Counted from the first letter of the stretch, positions 44,546 to 55,200 are shown. The stretch: DNA of 64,000 bases from Haematobia irritans (GCF_050003625.1 NC_134398.1:93129248-93193247), one strand, 5' to 3'. Numbers and translations are program-made. Notes: generated from the letters alone by a model not told the origin.

Positions 44546-45611
44546 GTGAGTAACAAAAACAAAGTAGTGTACATTTCCATTTGCTTGCATTTCAATTTAT
44601 TTATGAATGACAGCAAGAAATAGTAAAAATATTAAAAAAAAAATCAAACTATGGAGCAGACAAGTGGAAATAAGAGATCAATTGTTCTCTAATGATAGTT
44701 TTGTTGTTGTTTGAGATCCCCAATTTGATTTGTACTACACATATAAATATGTCACATCGGTCAAGTGTAGCTATGTAATGATGTAAATCATAAAATTTTG
44801 CTTACTCCCATAGTTTTGTGTCTTTTCCATTCATACTTTTGACACCTGCATTTTTTCTATTTCATTCATTTTTGTTCATACTCCAATTTTTACTATTTCT
44901 TGAGTACCTTTGTTTATTATTTTGATTTTGTTATGCGCCTTCATAACAATGGTAAAATTTGAATAATGAAGTGAATGTAATAATGAACAGTGTTACGACT
45001 CCAAAATTTTTACATTTAATCTAATTGAAATTATCGACCATTTGCATTAAAATTTATATATAGTTTTAATTACTAAGTAATTATAGGGAATTTGGGATTA
45101 AACGATCATAGTACTGTGTTTTTGAAAATTTTAGTTTATCTATTTTGCTTTTACATATAAATATGCAAATATATACGTCATCACTGAGTGATCTTTTGCC
45201 AAACATTTGCTTTCAGCATAAAATTGCGTTTTGAAATAAAATTATGAATTTTCATGGAATTAAAATGAATAACTGAAAGGCTTTGATTTTTCCTGTATGG
45301 TATAGAAGGCTAGGGTAGGACAGAATGTGGGTTCCTGGGAATTTATATATTTCAATATCGCCCCAGGAATTTGGTAGGAGCGGGTTAAGAGGCGAAGATC
45401 TCTGTCCATCTGAGAGATCATTTTAAATTCACACTATAAAGTCAATAGCTTGCATTTTTCCGTTCAATCTCATATTTTAACCATAGAGGGGTTATCTTTT
45501 ATTTTGATTTTGTTTGAGCTATGGTTATATAGGTCCATTTAATTTTAATTTCGTTTGTTTATTAGGGAGTCTATAATAATATGTGATGTCAATAGTCCGA
45601 GATCAATACTT
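44546..45611. other. non-coding stretch
   Basis: No gene or repeat boundary recognised; would be intronic if the possible exon at 44500 is real. Confidence 0.4.
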
Positions 45612-45875
45612 AGAAGACAAGAATCCCCCCCAAATCCCGACTGTTAGCTAGTGTAGTAATGGCTCCCGTCGTCTTCTAATATTGGTGCTTGATTTTCAAA
45701 AAATATAGGGAGTTGCTGAAGGGCAACGTTTGTACCGATCATTGAATATACAGGGTAGAGCACAATGTGTACACACTTTTCTAATATATTCGTCCACTGA
45801 ACATTACAGCATGCCAAATTCGGTTGAAATCCGTCCCATATATAGCTTTCGCCCGATTTACACTCATACATTACA
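45612..45875 (-). repeat. inverted fragment of the fly interspersed repeat
   Basis: On the minus strand it reads AAATCGGGCGAAAGCTATAT, a GGGACGGATTTCAACC-AATTTGGCA stretch, and on to GTACAAACGTTG, matching in style the complement of the modules at 19738-20310. The 75-residue open frame is fortuitous. Confidence 0.5.
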
Positions 45876-46010
45876 CTAAAACAGGTTTTAGTTTGGCTGA
45901 AACAAATAAAAATATTAACTTAGAGGCTATCATAACAAAATTAAAACAATATTTTATGAATATCTATAGTATTTACCCAAAAATTTGAATATTCATCAAA
46001 TTGAGGCATA

Positions 46011-47446
46011 TACCCAGAAAAAAGTGCCTTCGAAACTAAAGGAAAAATTTTTCATCAATATAGTTTATCCATTTTATTTCCATTAAGCTAAAGTTTTGTG
46101 AGAAATAATAAAATTTACTCGTTTCAGTAAAAAAATCCTAAACTGTAAGCAGTTAGGAATAGTTCATTAACTAGAATAAGGCATGGAATTTTACTCATAC
46201 TATTTTCTTCGCTGGGTATAAGAATTTACTACTGAACAAGAAAATTTTATTCACCGATAACAAAGCATTCGTAAAAATAAACAAAAACCGAACTAAAACC
46301 AAGTTTCCTCAAAATTAGTAAAATTTCTTATAAAATGATAATTGCGACTTCCTTTATAATAGAAAGTTTTTCATACATACGAACAACACTTGGCATAGAA
46401 AAATATTTTAGTTCATTCGTACTAAGAAGTATGCAATCCTTTCAAAACTTAAGGAAACACACTTGTTAGAATATAGGAAATTTTCCTATATTTCTATTGT
46501 CTACCTGTAATCGATACCTGTCATCGCAATCGATGTGTTTGCGCGTGGGTGTAATCGATATGTTTGCGCGTGTGTTGTTTTTTAATTGGAATCGCGTTGT
46601 TGTGGTATACGGAAAGATTGTTAAAAAATAATATGGTAAAATAATATAATAAATAACAAATAAAATATATAAAATATTTATTATTTCAAATTATTGAGAA
46701 AAATTTTCGTTTTTTTGAAAATAAATCTATCAATGTTCGTGATGGTATATAAATAAAGAAAACACCAGCAGAATAACAACCCTTTCATTTGTCTTCATTT
46801 TGGAATCTTCAATTATCAGGTAATATTCAGTGACGCTAACCTTTTGTAAAAAAAATGGTTTATGATTTTTTATATTTGTAGGTATTGAAATTGTAAAAGG
46901 AGGACAAAATCGTTAGGCAGCAACTTATTAAAAGTGAAAAGTACAAGAAGAAGAAAAAGTGCGTTTTTCAGTTGATAATATCACATGGAAATTGGAAACA
47001 GCGGAATAATAAACTAATATTTCAAGGAGATTCGATGCTGTTGATTCTTAATAAATATATTCAATATATTAATAAAACATGTCTTTTATTGAAGATAAAA
47101 TTGCTTATATAAATAAATAAAATTGTATTTAAAAACGAAGGTAAGCAGTTCTAATTATGAAGTAAAAGTTTTACCACAAATGTGTAAGATTTGTCCATGT
47201 GAATGAAAAAATTTCAATAAAATCATTCCATATATGAATTCAAATCAGTTAAATTTTTTCATTCTGTAGTATAGTGGTACATAAATATAGGAAAATGTTA
47301 ACTTATATATGGAATGCATTATACCTAATTTCTACGAAAATCACATCGTTCAAACAAATAAAAATGTCTTTGGCGCTATACGAAGTTCAACTTTCTTCAC
47401 AATGAGTTCATTTTAACTTAAAGAAGGGGTCACTTTTTTCTGGGTG
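46011..47446. mobile_element. TA-target non-autonomous element, second family (1.4 kb)
   Basis: The left end is ACCCAGAAAAAAGTGCC and the right end is GGTCACTTTTTTCTGGGTG, an inverted pair of about 17 bp with TA outside (46009-46010 and 47447-47448). No transposase. The last 357 bp belong to the 2,697-bp tandem duplication, so the right end is seen again at about 50143. It probably belongs to the same superfamily as the elements at 35495 and 39390. Confidence 0.75.
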
Positions 47447-47539
47447 TAACAGCGTCACAATTTTCTCCTCAATGTTATTGTTTATAAAAAATATCGATAT
47501 CATATCGATTTTTTCATTGGTTTTGTCAAACAAAAATTG

Positions 47540-48804
47540 CGGTATGGTCAATGCGTACGATTTTAATCGAAAAGTTGGACGCGTACATTGTCGTCCGGAA
47601 TATCTTATAGTCTGTAAAGCGCATAAGGTCATCATTTTGCTATAAATGTGGTAATCCTGGAACTATTACTCCAAGGTGTCATATTTGCCAGCAGGGAAAC
47701 TGGAACAAGGGCGTGGACAATCCAGGGGGCCCACGTCCGAAGGAGAACCCCTTTCGTCAGTGAATCAAATTCTTGATATACACTCAAAGAAAAATAGCGT
47801 AGCGAATAATTTAATTAAAGTAAATAATCATGTTGTTAATTCTGGAAATAGACATTATATACCATTATTATATAATGAAAAAGTTAGAAATAAGATTTTT
47901 GATTCGGAAGTGGAAACTGCTGGAGGTCAAATACATACCATTTTGGGAAAAATTAGGCTAAAAATAAAATATAAGGATAGTTGTAAGGAATTGGATTTTT
48001 ATTTATTTATTTAGAACAGAATCTTTATTTTGGGATAGATTTTAGGAGATTGTTTGAATTAGCACCTGACTATAAACTAAAGCCACGTGAATTAACTGAT
48101 GAACAAAATAGAATATTGAATGAAACAATCAATAATTTCGATACTTTCGAAGAAAAAGGATTAGGTAGGACTAGTTTAGAAAAACATACAATTAAGTTAG
48201 TTGAAGGGGCAATACCAGTAAAGGATCGTTATTATCCCATTTCACTGGCAGTTCAGGCTATTGTGAATGAGGAAGTAGATAATATGCTTAGGCTTGGGGT
48301 TATTGAGGAAAGTGAATGCCCTTGGAGCAATAGAACCACCGTTGTTAGGAAGCCAGGGAAAAATCGGTTCTGCCTAGATGCCTGAAAATTAAACAATTTA
48401 ACAATAAAAGATGCGTATCCGCTACAAAATATATAGACGGCATCTTAAGCAGAATCGATGAGACCTACTTTATTAGCAGTGTAGATTTAAAATATGCCTT
48501 TTGGCAAATCGAACTCGATGATGATAGTAAAGCCTGCACTGCGTTTACAGTACCCGGTCGCCCTCTTTACCAGGTCGGGGTAATGCCATTTGGGCTCTGT
48601 AACGCGTCGCAGCGCTTATGCAGGTTAATGGACCGTGTAATCCCTCAACACTTAAAGGAAAATGTCTTTATTTATTAAGACGACCTTTTGGTCATTTCAA
48701 GCGATTTCAATGAACATATCCGTCTGCTAAATGAAGTTCCAACTGTCTGAAAAGGGCAAATTTGACCATTGGTCTAAAAAAACGCAATTTTGTTTTAGGG
48801 AACT
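47540..48804 (+). pseudogene. Gypsy-3 gag end, protease and reverse transcriptase fragment, first copy
   Basis: Left half of a second Ty3/Gypsy element. In order: a gag C-terminus with a degenerate knuckle (CYKCGNPGTITPRC, at about 47640), a protease end (GIDF block near 48030), and RT from the TDEQNRILNETINNF linker through CPWSNRTTVVRKPGK and FISSVDLKYAFWQIE to MPFGLCNAS. The catalytic motif reads Tyr-stop-Asp-Asp (TAA at 48676-48678). Other breaks lie near 48385 and 48740. It ends at AACT where Gypsy-2 inserted; the remainder is at 60068. Confidence 0.85.
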
Positions 48805-49786
48805 TGTAACGAGCCAATTACTCGTACATATTTATTTCATTTCTGTTACCATCGTTTTCTACTATTTTTCCCTTTGTACCACTGTACCCACTTGTTAACT
48901 GTGAGCCACAGTATCCATTATAGCTATATTTCATTTTTGCTATGTGGTGCAAGTGGTATCAAAGGGAAACATGTTTTCATCACCCAACGTTGGTGAGATG
49001 ACATGTTGATAATTCTCTCTGGGTTGATGTCTCGGTCGACTTAAGAAGGCAGGCTTTCGGCGACAATGGCATGAATCACCCGAAGCTCAACGACCAGTAA
49101 AGCGAGTGGCACGACCGCTGCCGAACCTCCGAGAGCCGACCCGATTCATCACAACGCGATTTGTTCGCATCAATAGTTGTAAACGCGATTCGTTCGCATC
49201 AATAGTTGTAAACGCGATTCGTTCTCTTCATAATTGTATAGTAGTTTAGTGCTCCCACCACCTCCTCTCCTCCCTTTCTTCACCCCCCTTCCCGGCTATA
49301 CTAACACCCTCCTAACGCGGTTCGTCCGCTTCCGCGATTCGTTCGCTTCAGCGGTTCGTCCGCATCCGCGATTCGTTCGCTTCAGCGGTTCGTCCGCATC
49401 CGCGATTCGTTCGCTTCAGCGGTTCGTCTGCATCCGCGATTCGTTCGCTTCAGCGGTTCGTCCGCATCCGCGATCCGTTCGCTTCAGCGGTTCGTCCGCA
49501 TCCGCGGTTCGTCCGCTTCAGCGGTTCGTCCGCATCCGCGGTTCGTCCGCTTCAGCGGTTCGTCCGCATCCGCGATTCGTTCGCTTCAGCGGTTCATCCG
49601 CATCCGCGATTCGTTCGCTTCAGCGGTTCGTCCGCATCCGCGATTCGTTCGCTTCAGCGGTTCGTCCGCATCCGCCGTTCGTCCGCTTCAGCGGTTCGTC
49701 CGCATCCGCGGTTCGTCCGCTTCAGCGGTTCGTCCGCATCCGCGATTCGTTCGCTTCAGCGGTTCGTCCGCTTCAGCGGTTCGTCC
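48805..49786 (+). mobile_element. Gypsy-2 LTR fragment (duplicated 5' end)
   Basis: The first 982 bp of the Gypsy-2 LTR, starting TGTAACGAGCC after the target AACT (48801-48804) and ending in the 17-bp minisatellite at the duplication junction. It is a by-product of the 2,697-bp duplication, not a separate insertion. Confidence 0.9.
49316..49786. repeat. 17-bp minisatellite array 1
   Basis: Tandem 17-mers alternate between GCGGTTCGTCCGCATCC and GCGATTCGTTCGCTTCA, with variants such as CCGTTCGTCC. Because 17 is not a multiple of 3, the array gives a 17-residue periodic open frame that is not a real protein. Present in every copy of the Gypsy-2 LTR. Confidence 0.95.
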
Positions 49787-52483
49787 TGAAGATAAAATTG
49801 CTTATATAAATAAATAAAATTGTATTTAAAAACGAAGGTAAGCAGTTCTAATTATGAAGTAAAAGTTTTACCACAAATGTGTAAGATTTGTCCATGTGAA
49901 TGAAAAAATTTCAATAAAATCATTCCATATATGAATTCAAATCAGTTAAATTTTTTCATTCTGTAGTATAGTGGTACATAAATATAGGAAAATGTTAACT
50001 TATATATGGAATGCATTATACCTAATTTCTACGAAAATCACATCGTTCAAACAAATAAAAATGTCTTTGGCGCTATACGAAGTTCAACTTTCTTCACAAT
50101 GAGTTCATTTTAACTTAAAGAAGGGGTCACTTTTTTCTGGGTGTAACAGCGTCACAATTTTCTCCTCAATGTTATTGTTTATAAAAAATATCGATATCAT
50201 ATCGATTTTTTCATTGGTTTTGTCAAACAAAAATTGCGGTATGGTCAATGCGTACGATTTTAATCGAAAAGTTGGACGCGTACATTGTCGTCCGGAATAT
50301 CTTATAGTCTGTAAAGCGCATAAGGTCATCATTTTGCTATAAATGTGGTAATCCTGGAACTATTACTCCAAGGTGTCATATTTGCCAGCAGGGAAACTGG
50401 AACAAGGGCGTGGACAATCCAGGGGGCCCACGTCCGAAGGAGAACCCCTTTCGTCAGTGAATCAAATTCTTGATATACACTCAAAGAAAAATAGCGTAGC
50501 GAATAATTTAATTAAAGTAAATAATCATGTTGTTAATTCTGGAAATAGACATTATATACCATTATTATATAATGAAAAAGTTAGAAATAAGATTTTTGAT
50601 TCGGAAGTGGAAACTGCTGGAGGTCAAATACATACCATTTTGGGAAAAATTAGGCTAAAAATAAAATATAAGGATAGTTGTAAGGAATTGGATTTTTATT
50701 TATTTATTTAGAACAGAATCTTTATTTTGGGATAGATTTTAGGAGATTGTTTGAATTAGCACCTGACTATAAACTAAAGCCACGTGAATTAACTGATGAA
50801 CAAAATAGAATATTGAATGAAACAATCAATAATTTCGATACTTTCGAAGAAAAAGGATTAGGTAGGACTAGTTTAGAAAAACATACAATTAAGTTAGTTG
50901 AAGGGGCAATACCAGTAAAGGATCGTTATTATCCCATTTCACTGGCAGTTCAGGCTATTGTGAATGAGGAAGTAGATAATATGCTTAGGCTTGGGGTTAT
51001 TGAGGAAAGTGAATGCCCTTGGAGCAATAGAACCACCGTTGTTAGGAAGCCAGGGAAAAATCGGTTCTGCCTAGATGCCTGAAAATTAAACAATTTAACA
51101 ATAAAAGATGCGTATCCGCTACAAAATATATAGACGGCATCTTAAGCAGAATCGATGAGACCTACTTTATTAGCAGTGTAGATTTAAAATATGCCTTTTG
51201 GCAAATCGAACTCGATGATGATAGTAAAGCCTGCACTGCGTTTACAGTACCCGGTCGCCCTCTTTACCAGGTCGGGGTAATGCCATTTGGGCTCTGTAAC
51301 GCGTCGCAGCGCTTATGCAGGTTAATGGACCGTGTAATCCCTCAACACTTAAAGGAAAATGTCTTTATTTATTAAGACGACCTTTTGGTCATTTCAAGCG
51401 ATTTCAATGAACATATCCGTCTGCTAAATGAAGTTCCAACTGTCTGAAAAGGGCAAATTTGACCATTGGTCTAAAAAAACGCAATTTTGTTTTAGGGAAC
51501 TTGTAACGAGCCAATTACTCGTACATATTTATTTCATTTCTGTTACCATCGTTTTCTACTATTTTTCCCTTTGTACCACTGTACCCACTTGTTAACTGTG
51601 AGCCACAGTATCCATTATAGCTATATTTCATTTTTGCTATGTGGTGCAAGTGGTATCAAAGGGAAACATGTTTTCATCACCCAACGTTGGTGAGATGACA
51701 TGTTGATAATTCTCTCTGGGTTGATGTCTCGGTCGACTTAAGAAGGCAGGCTTTCGGCGACAATGGCATGAATCACCCGAAGCTCAACGACCAGTAAAGC
51801 GAGTGGCACGACCGCTGCCGAACCTCCGAGAGCCGACCCGATTCATCACAACGCGATTTGTTCGCATCAATAGTTGTAAACGCGATTCGTTCGCATCAAT
51901 AGTTGTAAACGCGATTCGTTCTCTTCATAATTGTATAGTAGTTTAGTGCTCCCACCACCTCCTCTCCTCCCTTTCTTCACCCCCCTTCCCGGCTATACTA
52001 ACACCCTCCTAACGCGGTTCGTCCGCTTCCGCGATTCGTTCGCTTCAGCGGTTCGTCCGCATCCGCGATTCGTTCGCTTCAGCGGTTCGTCCGCATCCGC
52101 GATTCGTTCGCTTCAGCGGTTCGTCTGCATCCGCGATTCGTTCGCTTCAGCGGTTCGTCCGCATCCGCGATCCGTTCGCTTCAGCGGTTCGTCCGCATCC
52201 GCGGTTCGTCCGCTTCAGCGGTTCGTCCGCATCCGCGGTTCGTCCGCTTCAGCGGTTCGTCCGCATCCGCGATTCGTTCGCTTCAGCGGTTCATCCGCAT
52301 CCGCGATTCGTTCGCTTCAGCGGTTCGTCCGCATCCGCGATTCGTTCGCTTCAGCGGTTCGTCCGCATCCGCCGTTCGTCCGCTTCAGCGGTTCGTCCGC
52401 ATCCGCGGTTCGTCCGCTTCAGCGGTTCGTCCGCATCCGCGATTCGTTCGCTTCAGCGGTTCGTCCGCTTCAGCGGTTCGTCC
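49787..52483. repeat. 2,697-bp tandem duplication, second copy
   Basis: Exact-looking copy of 47090-49786. After its last base the Gypsy-2 LTR continues normally (GCATCACACGGG), so this copy retains the ancestral right-hand connection and the first copy retains the ancestral left-hand one. Confidence 0.95.
50237..51501 (+). pseudogene. Gypsy-3 gag end, protease and reverse transcriptase fragment, second copy
   Basis: Duplicate of 47540-48804, including the same stop in the RT catalytic motif (TAA at 51373-51375), so that mutation predates the duplication. Ends at AACT (51498-51501), the left target duplication of Gypsy-2. Confidence 0.85.
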
Positions 52484-52492
52484 GCATCACAC
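52013..52492. repeat. 17-bp minisatellite array 2 (in 5' LTR)
   Basis: Same alternating 17-mer array as at 49316, about 28 units, inside the Gypsy-2 5' LTR. Confidence 0.95.
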
Positions 52493-52559
52493 GGGTACTA
52501 GTATAGCCGAATCCTTTCCCTCTCCTTTCCCCTTCTTACCGTTCTAGGAAACGACATCA

Positions 52560-52995
52560 CCGTGCACGAACACTACTCCTCGTCCTCAACACATCGGCCC
52601 GACACCATCGTCATCTCAGTACACGAACATCGTCGGCCCGAACCCACCGTCATCAACGTACACCAGTCCGATATCACCGTCATCACCACATCGGCCCGAC
52701 ACCATCGTCATCTCAGTACACGAACACCGTCGGCCCGAACCTACCGTCATCAACATACACCAGCCCGATACCACCGTCATCAACACATCGGCCCGACACC
52801 ATCGTTATCCTCGAACACCACCAGCCCGAAAACACCGTCATCAACGCACACGATCAACGCCGGCCCGACACCATCGTTATCACCGTACACGAACGCTGTC
52901 TGCCCGACTCCATCGTCATTCCGTACACGAATACCACCAGCCTGAAACACCGTACACGATCAACACCGGCTCGACACCATCGTTATCACTGTACA
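52560..52995. repeat. degenerate repeat block in 5' LTR
   Basis: Irregular tandem copies of words such as CATCGGCCCGACACCATCGT, CATCTCAGTACACGAACA and CCGTCATCAACGTACACCAG. Open frames through it are His/Ser/Thr/Arg-rich and compositional. The same block lies in the 3' LTR at about 59207-59655. Confidence 0.85.
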
Positions 52996-53280
52996 CGAAC
53001 ACCGTCGGCCGACCCCACCGTCAACTCCGCACTACATACCGTCGTCACCAGTTGTCGTCACCCCGTCCTGTCATCGACACTGTCCATCATCGTATCCCGT
53101 CAATTCACCGACACCGTTGTCGTCATCATCGTCGTCAAGCAACATCACCCATTCATCCACCAGCGCTGCACGAATCTTCGTCATCGTCCGACCCAATCCA
53201 GCCCGCACTTCACGGCCGAAACCCCACCAGTCGTCGTCGCCCCTTCAGCCCGATCATTGCCCTCACCTACAATTGTATCG

Positions 53281-53305
53281 TATATAAGTAAGAATCGTCA
53301 ATAAA
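53281..53305 (+). promoter_or_regulatory. Gypsy-2 LTR TATA box and poly(A) signal
   Basis: TATATAA at 53281 and AATAAA at 53300 lie 19 bp apart, about 110-135 bp from the LTR end, a compact promoter/polyadenylation region as in many LTR retrotransposons. The same pair is present in the 3' LTR near 59929-59953. Confidence 0.6.
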
Positions 53306-53416
53306 ACCCCGCAAAACAATCAAAGTAGTGTGTTATTATTTAAGGTTTGTGGATCCTTGAAAGCGACCCTGGACGGCACTGGCCTACCTCAGCCCACGAA
53401 GAAAACCACGTCACAA

Positions 53417-54214
53417 ATGGCGCCCGATCAGGGACCCGATCAGAATCGATCTGCGGAAAACCGAGAAATGACCGCCAGCGAGGATGAATCGAGTTCCACA
53501 CACTATAACAACAAGCCCGGCGGTTCCAATCATTTAACAACCGAATCGTTGGGGTGGATATATTTACTACGGAAAGAGCAATTGATCGATCAATGCCGGA
53601 CGGCAAATATCCCCACCGAAGGCTGCACGGTGGAGCATCTGAGAAAAGATTTGGCCAAGTACATTCGGGCCAAGCGACTGAGAGCCTCGACGGAAAATAT
53701 TTTTAGAGAACTAGAGGCCGAACTCAAAGCCGAGGAGAAAGCGATAGTACAGCCATTACCCGTACCGAGCATAACCAGAAACCACGAACACCCCGCGACA
53801 ACTTCGAGACACGGGCCGGCCGACCACGAAATAATGGGTGTCGTGCAGCGATGGGATCTAAAGTATGCTGGGGAAGGGGACCTCATGGAGTTTCTCGAGA
53901 GGATGGAGGAACTCGCCGAATGCCACCATCTCTCCCAAGATCGACTGTTACCCGCGCTCCTCAGTGTCCTGCAAGGAAACGCCCTGAAGTGGTTCAGGGT
54001 AAAAAGGGTTGATATTACGAGCTGGTCCCAATTTCGTGCGGAGGTGGAAAAATTTTTCTTATCTAAACGACATGCCACCCAGCTGGAACATGCATTCTAC
54101 AACCGCCGGCAGTTCCAGCGTGAAAGAGCAAAAGACTACATTTTGCATATGTTGACGACAGCATCCACGGCTTCGCGAGATGAACCACCTCGACCGAATA
54201 TACGACGGCCTTAG
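53417..54214 (+). pseudogene. Gypsy-2 gag, first part
   Basis: Gag capsid precursor, expected to assemble particles. The first ATG of the internal region (53417) overlaps the first base before the primer site, so codons 1-7 (MAPDQGP) are the primer-binding site itself; the frame is also open upstream into the LTR. The N-terminus is acidic and polar. Then comes a helical region (EQLIDQCRTANIPTEGCTVE), a basic/acidic linker, and the capsid-like block LLPALLSVLQGNALKWFRV...FFLSKRHATQ. The frame fails at about 54170 and resumes in another frame at 54180. Confidence 0.85.
53418..53435 (+). other. Gypsy-2 primer-binding site (tRNA-Lys type)
   Basis: TGGCGCCCGATCAGGGAC begins two bases after the 5' LTR. 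It differs at one position from the primer site classically complementary to tRNA-Lys(UUU), which supports a lysine tRNA primer. The match is from memory, not computed. Confidence 0.8.
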
Positions 54215-54484
54215 ATCCGAATATCGCCACTATATTCGGAGACACGATTTCCATACGTTGGACGAACTAATCGGGTTAACCGATGACTACGAATTATTGA
54301 AGAGAGACGAGTCGCGCCAGTCGCAGCCCCATACGTCGCACATGGTGGTAGAAACTCCATATTCCAGAAACGACCACTGTTGGCGCTGCAAGCGGCCAGG
54401 CCATTTCCGTACCCAGTGTAAAAAACCCCGCATCTTGTTCTGCTCGTATTGTGGTACAGAAGGAATATTCACGAAGGACTGCAG
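54180..54484 (+). pseudogene. Gypsy-2 gag, second part with zinc knuckles
   Basis: Continuation in a different frame: DRIYDGLRSEYRHYIRRHDF, then one canonical CCHC knuckle (CWRCKRPGHFRTQC) and a second, imperfect one (CSYCGTEGIFTKDC) with Ile where His is expected. The SINE interrupts immediately after the second knuckle, and the frame continues past it at 54847. Confidence 0.82.
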
Positions 54485-54486
54485 TT

Positions 54487-54834
54487 AGGTTAGGTTAGGT
54501 TATGTGGCAGCCCGATGTATCAGGCTCACTTAGACTATTCAGTCCATTGTGATACCACAGTGGTGAACTTCTCTCTTATCACTGAGTGCTGCCCGATTCC
54601 ATGTTAAGCTCAATGACAAGGGACCTCCTTTTTATAGCCGAGTCCGAACGGCGTTCCATATTCCAGTGAAACCACTTAGAGAAGCTTTGAAACCCTCAGA
54701 TATGTCACCAGCATTACTGAGGTGGGATAATCCACCGCTGAAAAACTTTTTGGTGTTCGGTCGTAGCAGGAATCGAACCCACGACCTTGTGTATGCAAGG
54801 CGGGCATGCTAACCATTGCACCACGGTGGCTCCC
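54487..54834 (-). mobile_element. tRNA-derived SINE in Gypsy-2 gag
   Basis: About 348 bp on the minus strand, flanked by the 12-bp duplication AGGACTGCAGTT (54475-54486 and 54835-54846). The head is tRNA-like: box A TGGTGCAATGG (54813-54823) and box B GGTTCGATTCC (54769-54779), with spacing typical of an RNA polymerase III promoter. The body is unrelated to tRNA. The last about 70 bp match the 3' tail of the LOA-like LINEs in this window and end in AACCT repeats. This is the classical SINE layout of tRNA head, body and LINE tail. Confidence 0.93.
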
Positions 54835-54846
54835 AGGACTGCAGTT

Positions 54847-55200
54847 GCAGAGACCAGCACTACGACGAACTTGACGAAGAGCCACCCACGACCCGATATT
54901 TCATTGAAGTAGTGATATGTGGCCGCCCCTTTGAGGCGCTCATCGACACCGGGGCCTCCTCGAGTTATATCTCGGATACCGTGAAAGACTTTCTTATCCA
55001 GCGGGGTTTCCAGCCAGAGGGTATGCGACGAAAGGTCCAACTGGCCGACAAGCGCCTTACTACTTGCACTGATTTATACACCGTCGACATCCAGTACAAT
55101 GGGAAATGCACCCCTCTGCGGGTGGCCGTACTCCCAACGTTGGCAGAGACACTCATACTGGGAATGGATTTCCTCTGCCACCGGAGGGGCAAAACAACTC
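54847..55200 (+). pseudogene. Gypsy-2 protease
   Basis: Retroviral-type aspartic protease with the active site DTGAS (DTGA codons at 54945-54956), a flap-proximal YISDTVKDF, and the terminal LILGMDFLC block. It would process the gag-pol polyprotein. The frame shifts by one base at about 55190 before the RT linker. The first codons directly follow the SINE's right target duplication. Confidence 0.85.

Larger units (their letters stand above)
47090..49786. repeat. 2,697-bp tandem duplication, first copy
   Basis: It starts inside the TA-target element (TGAAGATAAAATTGC), runs through the Gypsy-3 fragment and ends inside the minisatellite of the Gypsy-2 LTR (TTCGTCC). The second copy follows at 49787-52483. 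I see no difference between the copies by eye, and all open frames in them are identical. Either a very recent duplication or an assembly artefact. Confidence 0.95.
51502..53415 (+). repeat. Gypsy-2 5' LTR
   Basis: Starts TGTAACGAGCC and ends CACGTCACA (TG...CA). Structure: about 510 bp of unique sequence, the 17-bp minisatellite (52013-52492), about 70 bp unique, a degenerate GTACACGAACACCGTCGGCC-type repeat (about 52560-52995), then unique sequence with a TATATAA box (53281-53287) and an AATAAA poly(A) signal (53300-53305) near the end. Confidence 0.92.

Noticed and set aside
47408..47635. 75-residue minus-strand open frame (also at 50105)
   Set aside because: Antisense to the Gypsy-3 gag end and crosses the end of the TA-target element; no family resemblance.
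49234..49809. 191-residue Arg/Ser/Phe-rich open frame, repeated at 51931
   Set aside because: It is a read-through of the 17-bp minisatellite; a 17-mer without stops gives a periodic frame in any phase. The C-terminus changes when the array context changes.
49316..52492. CRISPR-like regular repeats
   Set aside because: The repeats are contiguous alternating 17-mers without unique spacers, in a eukaryotic LTR, and no cas-like gene is present.
52562..53291. 127- and 79-residue His/Thr/Arg-rich open frames (also at 59209 and 59546)
   Set aside because: They lie in the degenerate repeat block of the LTR and reflect composition; the two LTR copies differ in frame and stops.
54769..54834. Functional tRNA gene on the minus strand
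   Set aside because: A and B boxes are present, but acceptor-stem pairing is not evident and the unit is flanked by a 12-bp duplication with a LINE-type tail, so it is a SINE head.
54676..55040. Minus-strand frames of 69-108 residues across the SINE
   Set aside because: Read-through of the tRNA-like head of the SINE and antisense gag-pol; no protein family.
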